DNA of 58,460 bases from a virus. The notes beneath the pieces were generated by a model. The model made no database searches. It was given only the letters and a program-made list of their open reading frames with translations, and was not told the origin of the DNA. Shown one piece after another: positions 37,301 through 46,700 of this stretch. Each line of letters opens with the position of its first letter. The stretch's first letter is position 1. The position numbers were made by a program, and so were the translations under genes. Where the stretch lies: the IMG/VR virus record IMGVR_UViG_3300008116_000046, positions 1 to 58,460 of that record, one strand, 5' to 3'.

Positions 37301-39185
37301 TATAACTAATCCAGGATCTGGATACTCCCAATCTAATCCTCCTATATTAACTATTGATGACCCTCTACCTTATTCAAATATTCCACTCATTTATTCATCA
37401 CAGTCATCTGGCATAGGAACTCAAGCAAAAATTGATGTTATTGTTGGAAATGGATCCAGTATAATAAATTTTGAAATAAAGAACTTTGGTTATAACTATA
37501 AAAAAGGAGATATTTTAACTATTCCTATTGGTGGTACTATAGGAATTCCTACAGATACAACTAAACAATTTAAAGAATTTAATATTTTTGTTGAAGAAAT
37601 AAGATCCGATAAGTTCTCAGGATGGTTTATTGGTGGAATTAAAGTACTTGATAATATAAGTGGTCTTTTCGATGGGGTTAGAAAAAGATTTCCATTGTCT
37701 ATAGGAAATCAAAGATATTCTTTGATTTCTAACCAAGGATCAAAAATAAACCTTGAAAATAACCTACTAGTGTTCATAAATGATGTTTTGCAAGTTCCTG
37801 GCGAATCTTATAGTTTTACAAAAGGAGATAAAATAATTTTTAATGAAGCACCTAAAGGAAAATCTTCAGATAATGTAATTTCTGGAGATACTTGCAAAAT
37901 TCTTTTCTATACCGGAAATTCTGTTTATGACACAAATACAGTTGATGCTATAGAAACCATTAAAGAGGGCGATGAACTACAACTTTCATACGATATTTTT
38001 TCAAATCAACCACAAAGTTTAGAACAAAATAAAAGAACAATAACTACTTTATACTCAAATTCAGCAGAAACTGAATTATATTTTGGAGAAGGAATTTCAC
38101 AAGATCAAACTCTATATCGCCCAACATTTTGGAGAAAACAAACTGAAGATAAACTTATAGATTTTCTTATTGTTTCTAAAAATAGAGTAACTTATGAACC
38201 TGCAATATATCCAAGCGCATATATTATAAATTCAGTTGGTGTAAATTCAACCACTGTTTATGTTGATAATATAAGACCATTTTTCAATTCCCCCAAAGAA
38301 TCATCTACCGGCAATTTAAATTTCCAATATGAAGTGACTTTATTATCCAATGACACAACAGAATTTGCCAGAGCATCTTCTGTTGTATCTTCAGCAGGAA
38401 CAGTTACTTCAATTAATATTACGGATGCAGGTAGTGGTTATGTGTCTGCACCTTCTGTTATTTTAGAATCCCCAGTTGGTCTAGGAACTACTTTTAGAGC
38501 TTCGGCATCTTCGTCAATTAATGGAGGAAAAATATCAAATATTACAGTGACTTATGGCGGAAGTATGTATGAAACCACAAATCCACCTCAAGTTTTAATT
38601 GAACCACCTTCAATTAAAAAAGAAAAATGTATTGTATCTGATTATTTTGGAGATCATGGAATTATTACGGGTATTGCAACTACATCAATAGTTGGTGTTG
38701 CTGTTACTGGATTGGTATTTGATTTGTTCATACCAAATAATTCTTATCTTAGAAATAGTTCCATAAGTGGAACTGCAACTACTATAAGCGGAATTAAAAC
38801 CGGAGACTATTTCGTTGTTTATAATTCTAAAGTTGGAAATGGAGTAACTTCCTTAAATTCTACAGGAAGCATAGTTGGGGTCGGAACTTCAAGGTTAGAT
38901 AATGTTTATATCGCACGGTCAGTTTCTGTTGGGTCATCTTTTGTTCCTAGTGGAGGACAATCTTCAGTATTAAAAGTTGTAGTCAGTCTAGCGTCGTATA
39001 ATAATCTAACCGGATTAGGATTTAGTGATTTTTATGGAGAGTATAGTTGGGGTAAAATAGATCTACAACAAAGATCTTCTTCCAATGAATATTCCTCATA
39101 TAGAAATAATGGTATCATTGGATTGAGTACTAGTGCGGTTGTTATAAGATCCAATCCACTAAGATATGTTGGGTACGTTACGTAA
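28335..39185 (+). CDS. Giant baseplate/tail protein in gp7 position, with YHYH domain (3616 aa)
   Basis: The N-terminus (LPEYIKEEFPLFSEFLTQYY, residues 14-33, and a following FIGCVRGFSGI segment) matches the cyanophage protein that takes the gp7 position between gp6 and gp8. At about residues 1200-1245 lies YPRKFKEIL...LIGWAYDGNPIYGPYG, the YHYH-domain signature. The rest is beta-rich and repetitive, with many 'GSGY' units (for example SIIDPGSGYQNKK, VIESGFGYSQSG, ITNPGSGYSQSNPP, NITDAGSGYVSAPSV), so it probably forms long beta structures around the baseplate. T4 gp7 is only 1032 aa. It starts four bases after gp6. Exact assembly role is inference. Confidence 0.8.
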   Translation: MSETRIKFSNIVENQLPEYIKEEFPLFSEFLTQYYISNEYQGSPADLIQNIDRYTKIDNSAENVSDVILKEDISFLDEVITVDLEKNPTGTQGFPKSYGLLQIDDEIITYKETSQDSFIGCVRGFSGIVSYEAEGSSDEVLFKTSLSDTHKSGSKIINLSVLFLNEFLKKTKYQLLPGFEEKNLYSAVNEKLFIKQGHDFYSSKGTDESFNILFKCLYGQSVKIIRPKDYLFKPSDAQYNVTYDFVVESIDGNPLDLVNSTLYQDEYEYGNYAKSYAPITSVETLITKSGEKYYKLSVDAGYSRDISVDGSVYGEFSIHPKTKVIDDHSELSDVITVDSTLGFPKNGHLSVEYTDGTSGIVSYTSKSVNQFYGCFSVNGSSIGSISNGSKVSINTFAYGSSLNSEVIKVKINSILNQVELKNNPDNFYHNPNTKISVKSLGFNEDNNFAFNNWIFNTSPTYNNCSVELTNSQEKKYTITTKSNNIIRKGDFVEIKNINSNVKVDEVFNKTSFSIKGIDLSPNVLYSIRRKISKVNIQSSKYSNLLKISSDVQNIYEKDNQLIVATNSLPKYEDLPLSTNDFSVTGNFIGISTIQIEGGHYFESGDIVYFTPANNEKAQNLLEEGIYFVNRQNDTQINLGKSRSSIYKSDFVELNLDENSTYDDADGCKIEFFNFASKSLNAQKLLRVIPTPTNDSNDYESFPGAIGILINGTEIFNYKSTDKIYYGQIESIEILSSENDYDVINPPILKVEDSLGSGVSGYCSVEGILADIEVIDPGFDYVETPIISITGGNGTGANAVANIKLVDHEVLFDAQKNVTTGNSTASKIGFSTYHKFRNGERVIYKTNGYSSVGGISTNASYYVSVKSPTEIQLHSNIEQFNSGIAISFTSLGVGEHKILAYDKKITVGSISIIDPGSGYQNKKRTTSSSGISTFSGYGAIFIENHGYESGEILKYSVEGTAISGLSTNKEYFITKLNEDRFTLSEVGVGITEKDFYYKSAQYIKFNSVGVGTHIFNYPEINVSVIGEIGVSTVGGSITKDVFKSRVNPKFRGKVSSIHLNNKGTNYGSPDILNFNRLPEISLESGSGAVLSPIIKEGRIVDVSIISSGQDYNSSPVISVIGDGIGAVLNPIVSGGSIISVKVIESGFGYSQSGTQITVLANGSGAKLYPKIQTWTINLVERFLKSFSQLDDGALFKSISKEDELQYGHLYYPRKFKEILNDNTNPNILSHSPLIGWAYDGNPIYGPYGYNKKNGSGGIVQLNSGYLLKTSAQNNRPEFPLGFFIEDYEYKNKNDENCLDEYNGRFCITPEFPLGVYAYFSTLDLTTSSEFNGYKKPKFPYFVGNFYRSKPNGFNFVSGSTQEKLDLNEIECLRNTNSYGLDDKNIIYEYLNTQDYKIQFSEVKSISPGYIEKVEILNSGENYRVGDNIIFDNQGTSGYNAAAKVSKVFGKAIQNISVTTTSVSNVEFYPDFRNNSFLGIFKDPHQFKDDEVVTISGLSTTTYTFDGLHLIEVPSNFLVLRENVGSVSSTGIVTYFSVSGNIDNFKSNDILGIGTEKVRVLNADNLSSRIRVLRSVYGTVGSAHSALEVLEEKSRKIIFQNQYSPKFEYKLNDELYFNPKDSLGLGVGIGYTLNFSNPGSGATTLLIPSKSVYFPNHGLKTGDELIYSSNGGSTIQVSINGSSNFSLSNNTKLFVAKISDDIIGVSTVKVGIGSTGGFVGITSATKNSTTLYFSGIGTGTNHSFKTNYEKIYGTVSKNVVTVSTSSTHGLTTNDIVSIDVNPKTSTSVIVKYDDQKRRVIINPKNFISSGVSTLNSTITIDDHRFVTGQKIIYKTDTSTQNLTNNEIYYILVLDENTIKLCDSYYDSISPDPKTIKITSVSNGSISPINPLIKLYKESDVTFDLSDSSLAYTANNNQYSAFKFELYTDPYFKNVFNKTEEYEEFNIIQEGTVGISQNAKVILNIKSDFPDKLYYRLVPVFTDGIVYPENKREIIVDNLLIESNNTLDLLRSGYIGNYPVFVGVGSTSSFEYLLPNKPEVVSYSSTISSLSYSTNSISAFGPISEIKVVDPGKNYYSLPRISKINSINGKDALLEGFSESIGKIKGYKINNIGFDFSSDTTLVPKNYPILVVKLESLYSIDTITVSSFGINYNTPPKLLAIDSKTNEVIQDLDLEYSLNNTVVKIVKNTSTLSGLIPKIIPIENNNGFKINSIEFNSTTKLVTITFPYTGDFPFSLNDKILIENAKVSDSESKGYNSENYNYELFTIEQLTVDVGLGQGTLTYSLKDYLESGEDPGVFDNINSVGRIIPEKYFPSFTITLKRGQYLVGENIKSESSQEKEGYVSDWDEYSGLLTISNPTKEFQIGEVIQGESTGAKSKILNIYKTDSTTNISSKTKLNKGWKQNSGFLNDDIQKIQDSFYYQNFSYSIKSKVDYDTWKDSVLTLNHPKGFKVFSDYQLESTQYAGISTTKPSDLSVTLDIFSKSDFNTYYFDLSSENIFNIDSKLVSNEIIFKNKVVQDYILSFGNKVLSIDDISSQFDSSDNVSKKDFILTSNDYPIFKRVFKGNDQSIVDTTSDTIEIENHFFVTGEKISYFNGTNSVSNSIGIASTYFGVGIGTTNKLPNELYVVKIDDNKIKISRNAEDALNSTPKTLDITSVGIGTTHYFSCFNQNSRVLISIDGIIQSPITITSVKSSLSQNISISTDFVYATGISSFFNGDFIKIDDEIMKINSVGIGSTNLIKVDRSLLGTDPESHSQGSIITKIIGNYNINENTINFASPPLSLVDPLDAFLTQKSKFHGRSFIKSGNPDQNKDTYSNNYIFDDISDSFTGISSGFILKNNQTNVSGISTDNIMLLINNIPQIPSITTNEITLTNNYYLSEGSGVTTVFFVGSNNIPNQTDINTGNLPTKGVIVSVGSSDSLGYQPLVSAGGTVIVSISGTISSVSIGNSGSGYRSGIQSPIRVGVITQYEQDNKITYIGIATVSKGNIVGVSITNPGSGYSQSNPPILTIDDPLPYSNIPLIYSSQSSGIGTQAKIDVIVGNGSSIINFEIKNFGYNYKKGDILTIPIGGTIGIPTDTTKQFKEFNIFVEEIRSDKFSGWFIGGIKVLDNISGLFDGVRKRFPLSIGNQRYSLISNQGSKINLENNLLVFINDVLQVPGESYSFTKGDKIIFNEAPKGKSSDNVISGDTCKILFYTGNSVYDTNTVDAIETIKEGDELQLSYDIFSNQPQSLEQNKRTITTLYSNSAETELYFGEGISQDQTLYRPTFWRKQTEDKLIDFLIVSKNRVTYEPAIYPSAYIINSVGVNSTTVYVDNIRPFFNSPKESSTGNLNFQYEVTLLSNDTTEFARASSVVSSAGTVTSINITDAGSGYVSAPSVILESPVGLGTTFRASASSSINGGKISNITVTYGGSMYETTNPPQVLIEPPSIKKEKCIVSDYFGDHGIITGIATTSIVGVAVTGLVFDLFIPNNSYLRNSSISGTATTISGIKTGDYFVVYNSKVGNGVTSLNSTGSIVGVGTSRLDNVYIARSVSVGSSFVPSGGQSSVLKVVVSLASYNNLTGLGFSDFYGEYSWGKIDLQQRSSSNEYSSYRNNGIIGLSTSAVVIRSNPLRYVGYVT

Positions 39186-39191
39186 TAAATA
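39184..39191 (+). promoter_or_regulatory. Late promoter-like box (AATAAATA)
   Basis: AATAAATAAATAAATAA between the giant gene stop and the gp8 ATG (39214). Confidence 0.55.
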
Positions 39192-39213
39192 AATAAATAA
39201 AACCTCATAAAAA

Positions 39214-40764
39214 ATGTCGGCAATTATAACTGATCAATTTAGAATATTAAATGCTAAAAATTTTTTGAGTTCAATTTCTTCCACTCAAGATTCATACTAT
39301 ACCTTTGTAGGTCTACCAAACCCATCAGAGGTATTATCTACTTGGGATTCAGATCCCCCTTCCCACAAAGATAGTTTTAATGATGAGAATATTTGTTGGG
39401 AAACAATGATCTCATTGAAAAAAATTAATAGTAATGATGTTAGATTAGTAATACCAAAAATAACTTGGTCTTCTGGAAGAGTTTATGATTATTATAGACA
39501 TGATTATACAATTTCAAATCGTCCTGAAATATCAGATTCTTCTACTTTATATACTTCATTTTTTTACGTATTAAATAGCGATTATCGTGTCTATATTTGC
39601 CTAGAGAACGGGACAAATCCAGAAAATGAAAAAGGGAAACCCTCATTAGATGAACCAACATTTGTAGACTTAGAACCAAGACCAGCCGGATCTAGTAATG
39701 ATGGGTATATTTGGAAATATTTGTATACAATAAAACCTTCAGATATTGTAAAATTCGAATCCACAGATTATATACCAGTTCCTTCGGATTGGGAATCAAA
39801 TGTAGAAAATGCTGCGATTAAGAATAATTCAACAGATGGGTCAATTAAAACTATAATTATAACAAATAGAGGTGTCTCTGTAGGATCTGGAAATCAAATT
39901 TACAAAAATGTTCCTATAAAAGGAGATGGAACTGGGGCAGAATGCACAATAGTAACTAATTCAGAACAAAAAGTAGAATCAATAACAATAACAAATCAAG
40001 GATCAGGATATACCTTTGGCAGTGTTGATTTAATTGCGGGTGGAATAACCACTTTTGATACTAGACCGACATTTGACGTTATAATTCCACCTAAAGGAGG
40101 TCATGGATTTGATATTTACAGAGAATTGGGGGCATTTAATGTATTAATTTATTCTAGATTGGAAAATGATGTTCAAAATCCAGATTTTATAACAGGAAAC
40201 CAAATTGCAAGAGTTGGAATTATTAACAGACCAAGAGCATCTAATGGTTCTATATTATCATCAGATAAGGCAAGTGCTACTTACGCATTAAAATTAACCG
40301 GTTCTTCATACAATACCGCATCTTTTACTCCAGATTCTGTAATAACGCAAACAATAGGAACCGGAGTTACTGCAGCAGGAAGAGTAGTTAGTTACGATCA
40401 AAACACGGGTGTTTTAAAATACTGGCAAGATAGATCTATAGCAGGAATTAACACTGACGGTTCTCAACAAACAAATCCCATATATGGATTTAATTTGAAC
40501 GAATTTACAAGTTCAATATCATCTGGAGGTAGTTTAACAATTACTGGAAATACTGGAGGAACTTTGAATATTGATTCTGGATTTACTGGCATAGATACAA
40601 CAATAAATAATAAAAAATACTATTTGGGACAAAGTTTTGTTGGCGGAGTTGCTCAACCAGAAGTTCAAAAATATTCTGGAAATATAATTTATGTTGATAA
40701 TAGGCCATCTATTACCAGATCAACAAATCAAAAAGAAGATATTAAAGTCATTTTGCAGTTTTAA
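39214..40764 (+). CDS. gp8: Baseplate wedge protein gp8
   Basis: 516 residues. MSAIITDQFRILNAKNFLSS then TQDSYYTFVGLPNPSEVLST; VYDYYRHDYTISNRPEISDS and YVLNSDYRVYICLENG. The motif 'sssii.dqFrilna..F..s......sYY.FiG......' with 'YDyyRHDYt' matches cyanophage gp8, which forms a dimer in the wedge. T4 gp8 is 334 aa; this copy is longer because a GSGY-type unit (ITNQGSGYTFGSVDLIAGG, near 250-270) and other loops are added. Confidence 0.87.
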   Translation: MSAIITDQFRILNAKNFLSSISSTQDSYYTFVGLPNPSEVLSTWDSDPPSHKDSFNDENICWETMISLKKINSNDVRLVIPKITWSSGRVYDYYRHDYTISNRPEISDSSTLYTSFFYVLNSDYRVYICLENGTNPENEKGKPSLDEPTFVDLEPRPAGSSNDGYIWKYLYTIKPSDIVKFESTDYIPVPSDWESNVENAAIKNNSTDGSIKTIIITNRGVSVGSGNQIYKNVPIKGDGTGAECTIVTNSEQKVESITITNQGSGYTFGSVDLIAGGITTFDTRPTFDVIIPPKGGHGFDIYRELGAFNVLIYSRLENDVQNPDFITGNQIARVGIINRPRASNGSILSSDKASATYALKLTGSSYNTASFTPDSVITQTIGTGVTAAGRVVSYDQNTGVLKYWQDRSIAGINTDGSQQTNPIYGFNLNEFTSSISSGGSLTITGNTGGTLNIDSGFTGIDTTINNKKYYLGQSFVGGVAQPEVQKYSGNIIYVDNRPSITRSTNQKEDIKVILQF

Positions 40765-40770
40765 CGAATC

Positions 40771-43700
40771 ATGTCACAACAAACAAATTTAAATGTATCC
40801 CCATATTTTGATGATTTTGACGCAAACAATGACTATTATAAAGTCCTATTTAAACCAGGATATCCCGTACAGGCGAGAGAATTAACCACACTCCAATCAA
40901 TTCTACAAAACCAAATAGAAAAATTTGGGCAGCATTTCTTTAAAGATGGCGCAAAGGTAATCCCTGGAAATACTTTTTATAATAACTTTTATGAATGCGT
41001 AGAATTAGAAAATACTTATTTGGGAATCCCAGTATCTTCTTATGCAGATCAATTGGTAGGTTCTACAATAACAGGTCTAACTTCTGGAATAACTGCTGTA
41101 GTAAACCAAGTTTTACTTCCCCAAAATTCTGAAAGAGGAAACTTAACATTATACCTCAATTATCTCCAATCCAGTACAGTTGGGTCTGGAACTAGATTTG
41201 TTGAAGGAGAACAACTCTCTTCAAATAATATTGTAATTTCTCAATTACTAGGAACTTCTAATATTCCAGTAGGAGAACCGTTTGGGATAACTGTCTCTAG
41301 AAATTGTACCTCAACAGGATCTTCATTTTCTGTCAACGATGGTATATATTTTATTAGGGGACATTTTGTAAGGGTAAGTAAAGAAACCTTGATATTGGAT
41401 CAATATTCATTTACCCCCAACTATAGAATTGGTTTTTTTGTAAATGAGCAAATTATAAACTCAGATTTAGACGAAGAATTAAATGATAATTCTCAAGGAT
41501 TTAATAATTATTCTTCTCCAGGTGCAGATAGATTAAAAATCACTGTTTCTTTATTTAAAAAAAGTTTAGATGACTTTGAGGATACTAATTTCATTGAATT
41601 AGCAAGAGTAAGATCTGGTGTTATTAAATACTCTTCTGATAAGTATACTCAATACAGTGGTTTGGCAGAAGAATTTGCCAGAAGAACATATGATGAATCT
41701 GGAGATTATTATATAAAACCTTTTGATGTTGTTTTGAAAAATTCATTAAATGATAAACTTGGTAATAGTGGAATATTCAATTCCACCGATTTAACTGATG
41801 GTGGATCAGTGCCTTCAGATGATCTTGCTTTATATCAAATTTCTCCCGGAAAAGCATATGTAAGAGGTTATGAACTCGAAGTCATAAGCAGTTCTCTTAT
41901 TGATGTCCCTAAACCAAGAGAAACAAAAACACTAGAAAATCAAACTATCGTATATAATACCGGACCAACATTTAAACTAAATAGAGTTTATGGTTCTCCG
42001 AAAGTTGGAATTGGAAATAATTATGTCCTTAGTCTCAGAGATTCTAGAGTTGGTAACACAGGAATAACTTCAGAAGGAAAAGAAATTGGTGTTGCGCGAG
42101 TATATGATTTTAGACTAGAATCTGGATCATATGACAGCAATAACCCCAACCTCAATGAATGGAATATATCATTATATGATATTCAAACAACTACAGAAAT
42201 AACTTTAAATGAAGCAATAACATTAAGTACTCCTACTTTTGTTAAAGGGAAGAATAGTGGAGCTACTGGATTCTTAAAAACCTCCGTAAGTAATAGTACT
42301 TTAATGGTTCTCTATCAAACAACAGGAGAATTTTCAAATTTTGAGACTCTGATTTTTGATGGAGATGAGACAATCAGCAGAATTTGTAGGAATGTAATTT
42401 CATATGGAATTTCTGATGTTAGATCAGTATATGGAACAGTAGGAACAGGAAAGACTTTCTCTGCTGATGTCATCCAAACAACCAAATTTAATGTTGGAAT
42501 TGCTAGCATAGTACCAAACAATTCTTCTATTATCATTACAAGTACAAATCCTCTTTTCTCTGGAAAAAATGTAAAGGTTGGAGAAATAATAAAATATACA
42601 AATCCACAAAAGTTGTCTTTGCCTTATTATGCAAAAGTCAGTGGGATTAATACTGCATCCATAGAAGCGGTAGGAGTTACTTCCGTATCAAATTTTATAG
42701 AAGGTGGTATCCCATCAAGTAACATTATTGTGAATGATTTAGAAATATTAACAACTTCTTTAGTATCATCACAAGATAATACTTTATACTCAAAATTATC
42801 AAAAAGTAATATTTCCAATGTTGATTTAACAAATTCTACATTAACAATTAGAAAAAGTTTTGATAATCAAATAATAACTTCAGATAAATTGATAGTTTCT
42901 TTAAGTGATCCAGACGAATCATTTTTGCCATTTGATGAAGAAAGATATACTTTAACAAATTCAAATGGAACTATACAAACATTGACTAAAGATAAGTTTT
43001 CTATTAATGGAAATACTTTAACAATTAGTAATATTTCATTTGATTTGGGTGGATCTACTTTAGTTGCTACTATTAGAAAAAGCAAACCAAAAGAAAAAAT
43101 CAAAAAGAAAAATAGAATCAATTATACAATTATTGACAAGTCAATACTAGAAGGTTCTGGTACTGGACAAGATACAATAAACAATGGACTAGTGTATGGA
43201 AATTATCCTTATGGAACAAGAGTTGAGGATGATCTAATTTCTCTAAATTATCCAGATGTAATTGAAATTCATGCAATATTTGAATCTAAGGGAACTTCCG
43301 CTGCCAATTCCCCATCATTGTTACTTTCTTCAATAGGAAGTCAGAGTGGAAAAACTTCGGATCTAATAATCGGAGAGAAAATTATAGGCGAGTCTAGTGG
43401 ATCGGTTGCAATTTTAGTAGAAAGAAAAACAGATTCTGAAATTAGATATATTTCAAAAAATAATATTTCGTTCAGAATTGGAGAAACCTTATTGTTTGAA
43501 GAGTCTAACATTAAGTGTATTTTAGCATCTTCGGATTCTGATAGTAATGACATTACTACTCATTACTCATTCAATTCTGGACAAAGATCAACTTTCTATG
43601 ATTACTCTACTGTAGTAAAGAAATCTAACTTTAATTCTCCAACCAGACAATTAAAAATATATTTTTCCAATGCATATTATGATTCTTCAGATGAAGGAGA

Positions 43701-46700
43701 TATAACAACAAGAAACTCTTATTTTGAATGTGATTATTCAAAAGAAATAGCAGTCGTTGACAATACTAGAGTGACTGATATTATTGATATTAGACCAAGA
43801 GTTTCTCCTTATACTGCAACAATTGATACTAGATCTCCACTAGAATTTTATGGAAGATCATTTACTACATCCGAAAATTCTTCTAAAAATTCTTTAGCAT
43901 CTGATGAATCTATTGTATTAAATGACTCTTTCTATCTCGGAAGAGTAGATACTATCTATTTGAGCAAAAATGGAACTTTACAAACAAAGTTAGGAGCATC
44001 TGCAGAAAATCCAGAAAGACCAGTTCCAATAGATGATTCTTTAGAAATCGCGACTATTAATTTACCACCATATCTTTACAATGCTTCAGATGCAGTTATA
44101 AATCTCACTGAACATAAAAGATATCGAATGCATGATATTAAAGTGTTGGAAGATAGAATAAGAAATCTAGAATACTATACAAGCCTTTCTCTTCTTGAAT
44201 CAAAAACTTCAAATCTTTTAATTCAAGATTCTAACGGATTGAATAAATTTAAATCTGGATTCTTTGTAGATAATTTTTCTGACGATAAGGCACCTATTCA
44301 AGATCTTTCATTTGGAAGAAATAACTCTATAGATCCATCATCACAAGAATTAAGACCCAACATAGATACACAAAATATCAATTTACTTCCATTTAATGAT
44401 AAAATAATTTCCGTAGATGATGATAACTCCATAGAAGGAGAAAATGTAGTTATTAATGATGGTATTATCACATTAAGATACACGGATACTATATGGAGAA
44501 GTCAAGATATAGCTACTAGGACAGAAAGTGTAACGCCTTTTATCTTAAATTACTGGAAAGGATCAATAGAACTTACTCCATCAACAGATACTTGGTTTGA
44601 TTCCCCAGTACTATTGGAAGCAGAAAACTTTATTGCTGATGTTGGAGATGCCGATTTATACAAAAAAGTGTATAATCTAAATGAATCTGGGGCATTAGTT
44701 ACTTATAATAATTGGCAAACTACATGGTCAGGAACTCCTGATAGAAAGACTGAAGAGAATAAAACCAATTTAAGGCAAGTGACTTATCAGGGATGGACCA
44801 CAAATACTAGAATATACAATGAAAAAACTATTACTACTTTTGAAACTGGAACCACTTCAAGAACAGGGACTAAAATTTCACTAGATCCTTCTATCGGATC
44901 TCCAATAAGTGTAGGACAAAGAGTGGTTAAAAGGGATAATTCCCAATTTATAAGGTCTAGAAATATTCAATTTGAAGGAAAGGGACTTCTTCCAGGAACG
45001 GAAGTAAAGGCATATTTTGATGGTGTTGATGTTACAAATAATTGTTTTCCAAAATTACTTGAAATAGAAATGGTTTCTGGTACAGGAAAGTTCCAGATTG
45101 GAGAAAATATCATTGCTAGTTTTAATAATGGCACTACTTTGCAGCATAATGCAACATTAAGAGCTTGTCATCCAAGACATAAATCTGGTCCTCATGCAAT
45201 TATAAATGAAAATGATTTTAAAACTTACTTCAAAATTAATCCCTACACAAATGTAGAAATTCCAAACAATTATAGCGAGACATCTGATATTTTAAACATA
45301 GATACTTATCTTTTATCAGATACATCTTCTTCGAGTTATGGTGGAATTGTTTTCCCTAATATGATTCTAGAAGGTGCTACTTCTAAGGCAAAAGCTAAAG
45401 TTCTTCGTACAAGATTGAAAGTAGATTACAGTTCCGTTGTTATGGGTAGTTTCTTTATATACCCAGCAAAAGACTCATTGGTTAAATTTGGCACAGGAAC
45501 AAAGACATTTAAATTGTCAGATCAATCCTCAACAGATGCGCAAGAAAACTTTACTGCAAGTGGATTTGTAGAAACTATCCAACCTACCACAATTTCAGTA
45601 AGAACCTATAAATTAGCATCAAGGGAAATATTAGAAACTGGGCAAACTCAAGAAAGAGTTCTTAAAACAGATATAACCCAAGAAACTGTATCTAGAACTT
45701 CTGTCGATAATACCCCACCGCCTCCACCACCGCCATCATATAGTTATAGTCCCCCTCCACAACCAGCGGCACCTGCAGCACCTGCAGCACCTGCAGCACC
45801 CGCAGCACCCGCAGCACCCGCAGCACCAACACAAATAAACTATGATGGACCAGTTTATGCTCAAGGTGCTCAGCAAAGATTAGTAGAGGCAGCAGCTGCT
45901 GTTGGATTAACTGGAGGACTAAGAAGTGTAGCAGAACAACTTGGAATTAACAACTTTGAAAGAGGTGGAGGAGGAAATGTATCCAAAGAATTGGGAGATA
46001 AAATTACAAATAGACTTGTAGGGAAAGGAGCAAATATTTGTGCGAGAGATCCTTTAGCTCAATCATTTACTGTAGGTTCAAAGGGAGTATTTTTGAGTAA
46101 GTGTGTTATTTACTTCAATTCCAAGCCATCAACTGATGGTCTTACTGTAGATTTTGAACTTAGATCTATGTCAAATGGATACGTATCCAGCGGTCCAAAA
46201 CCATCAGATTATATTTTAGATGGTTCTCAAATTTCAAAATTACCATCTGAAGTTAATATTTCAAATGATGGTTCAGTAGGAACTGAATTTAGATTCAAGC
46301 ATCCCATTTATTTGGAGGGAAATAAAGAATACGCGATAGTTTTATTATCACAATCTCCAGATTATTCGGTATTTATTTCAAGAGTTAATGAAACTGATTT
46401 AATTACAAATTCATTTGTATCAAATCAAGAAGATTTTGGATCCTTGTTCAAATCCCAAAATTCAACAACTTGGGAACCAAGTCAATGGGAAGATTTAAAA
46501 TATCAACTTTGGAGAGCAGATTTTGTTAGATCTGGTTTTGTTAATTTCTATAATCCAAAACTAACTAATGAGACTTTAAATTATTCTAAAAAATTATTCC
46601 CAGATTCAGTTATACTAAATTCCAGAAAGCTTAGAATTGGATTAGCATCATCTCTACCAAGCAATTCGGGACTAGTAATAGGAAACACTATTTTACAATC

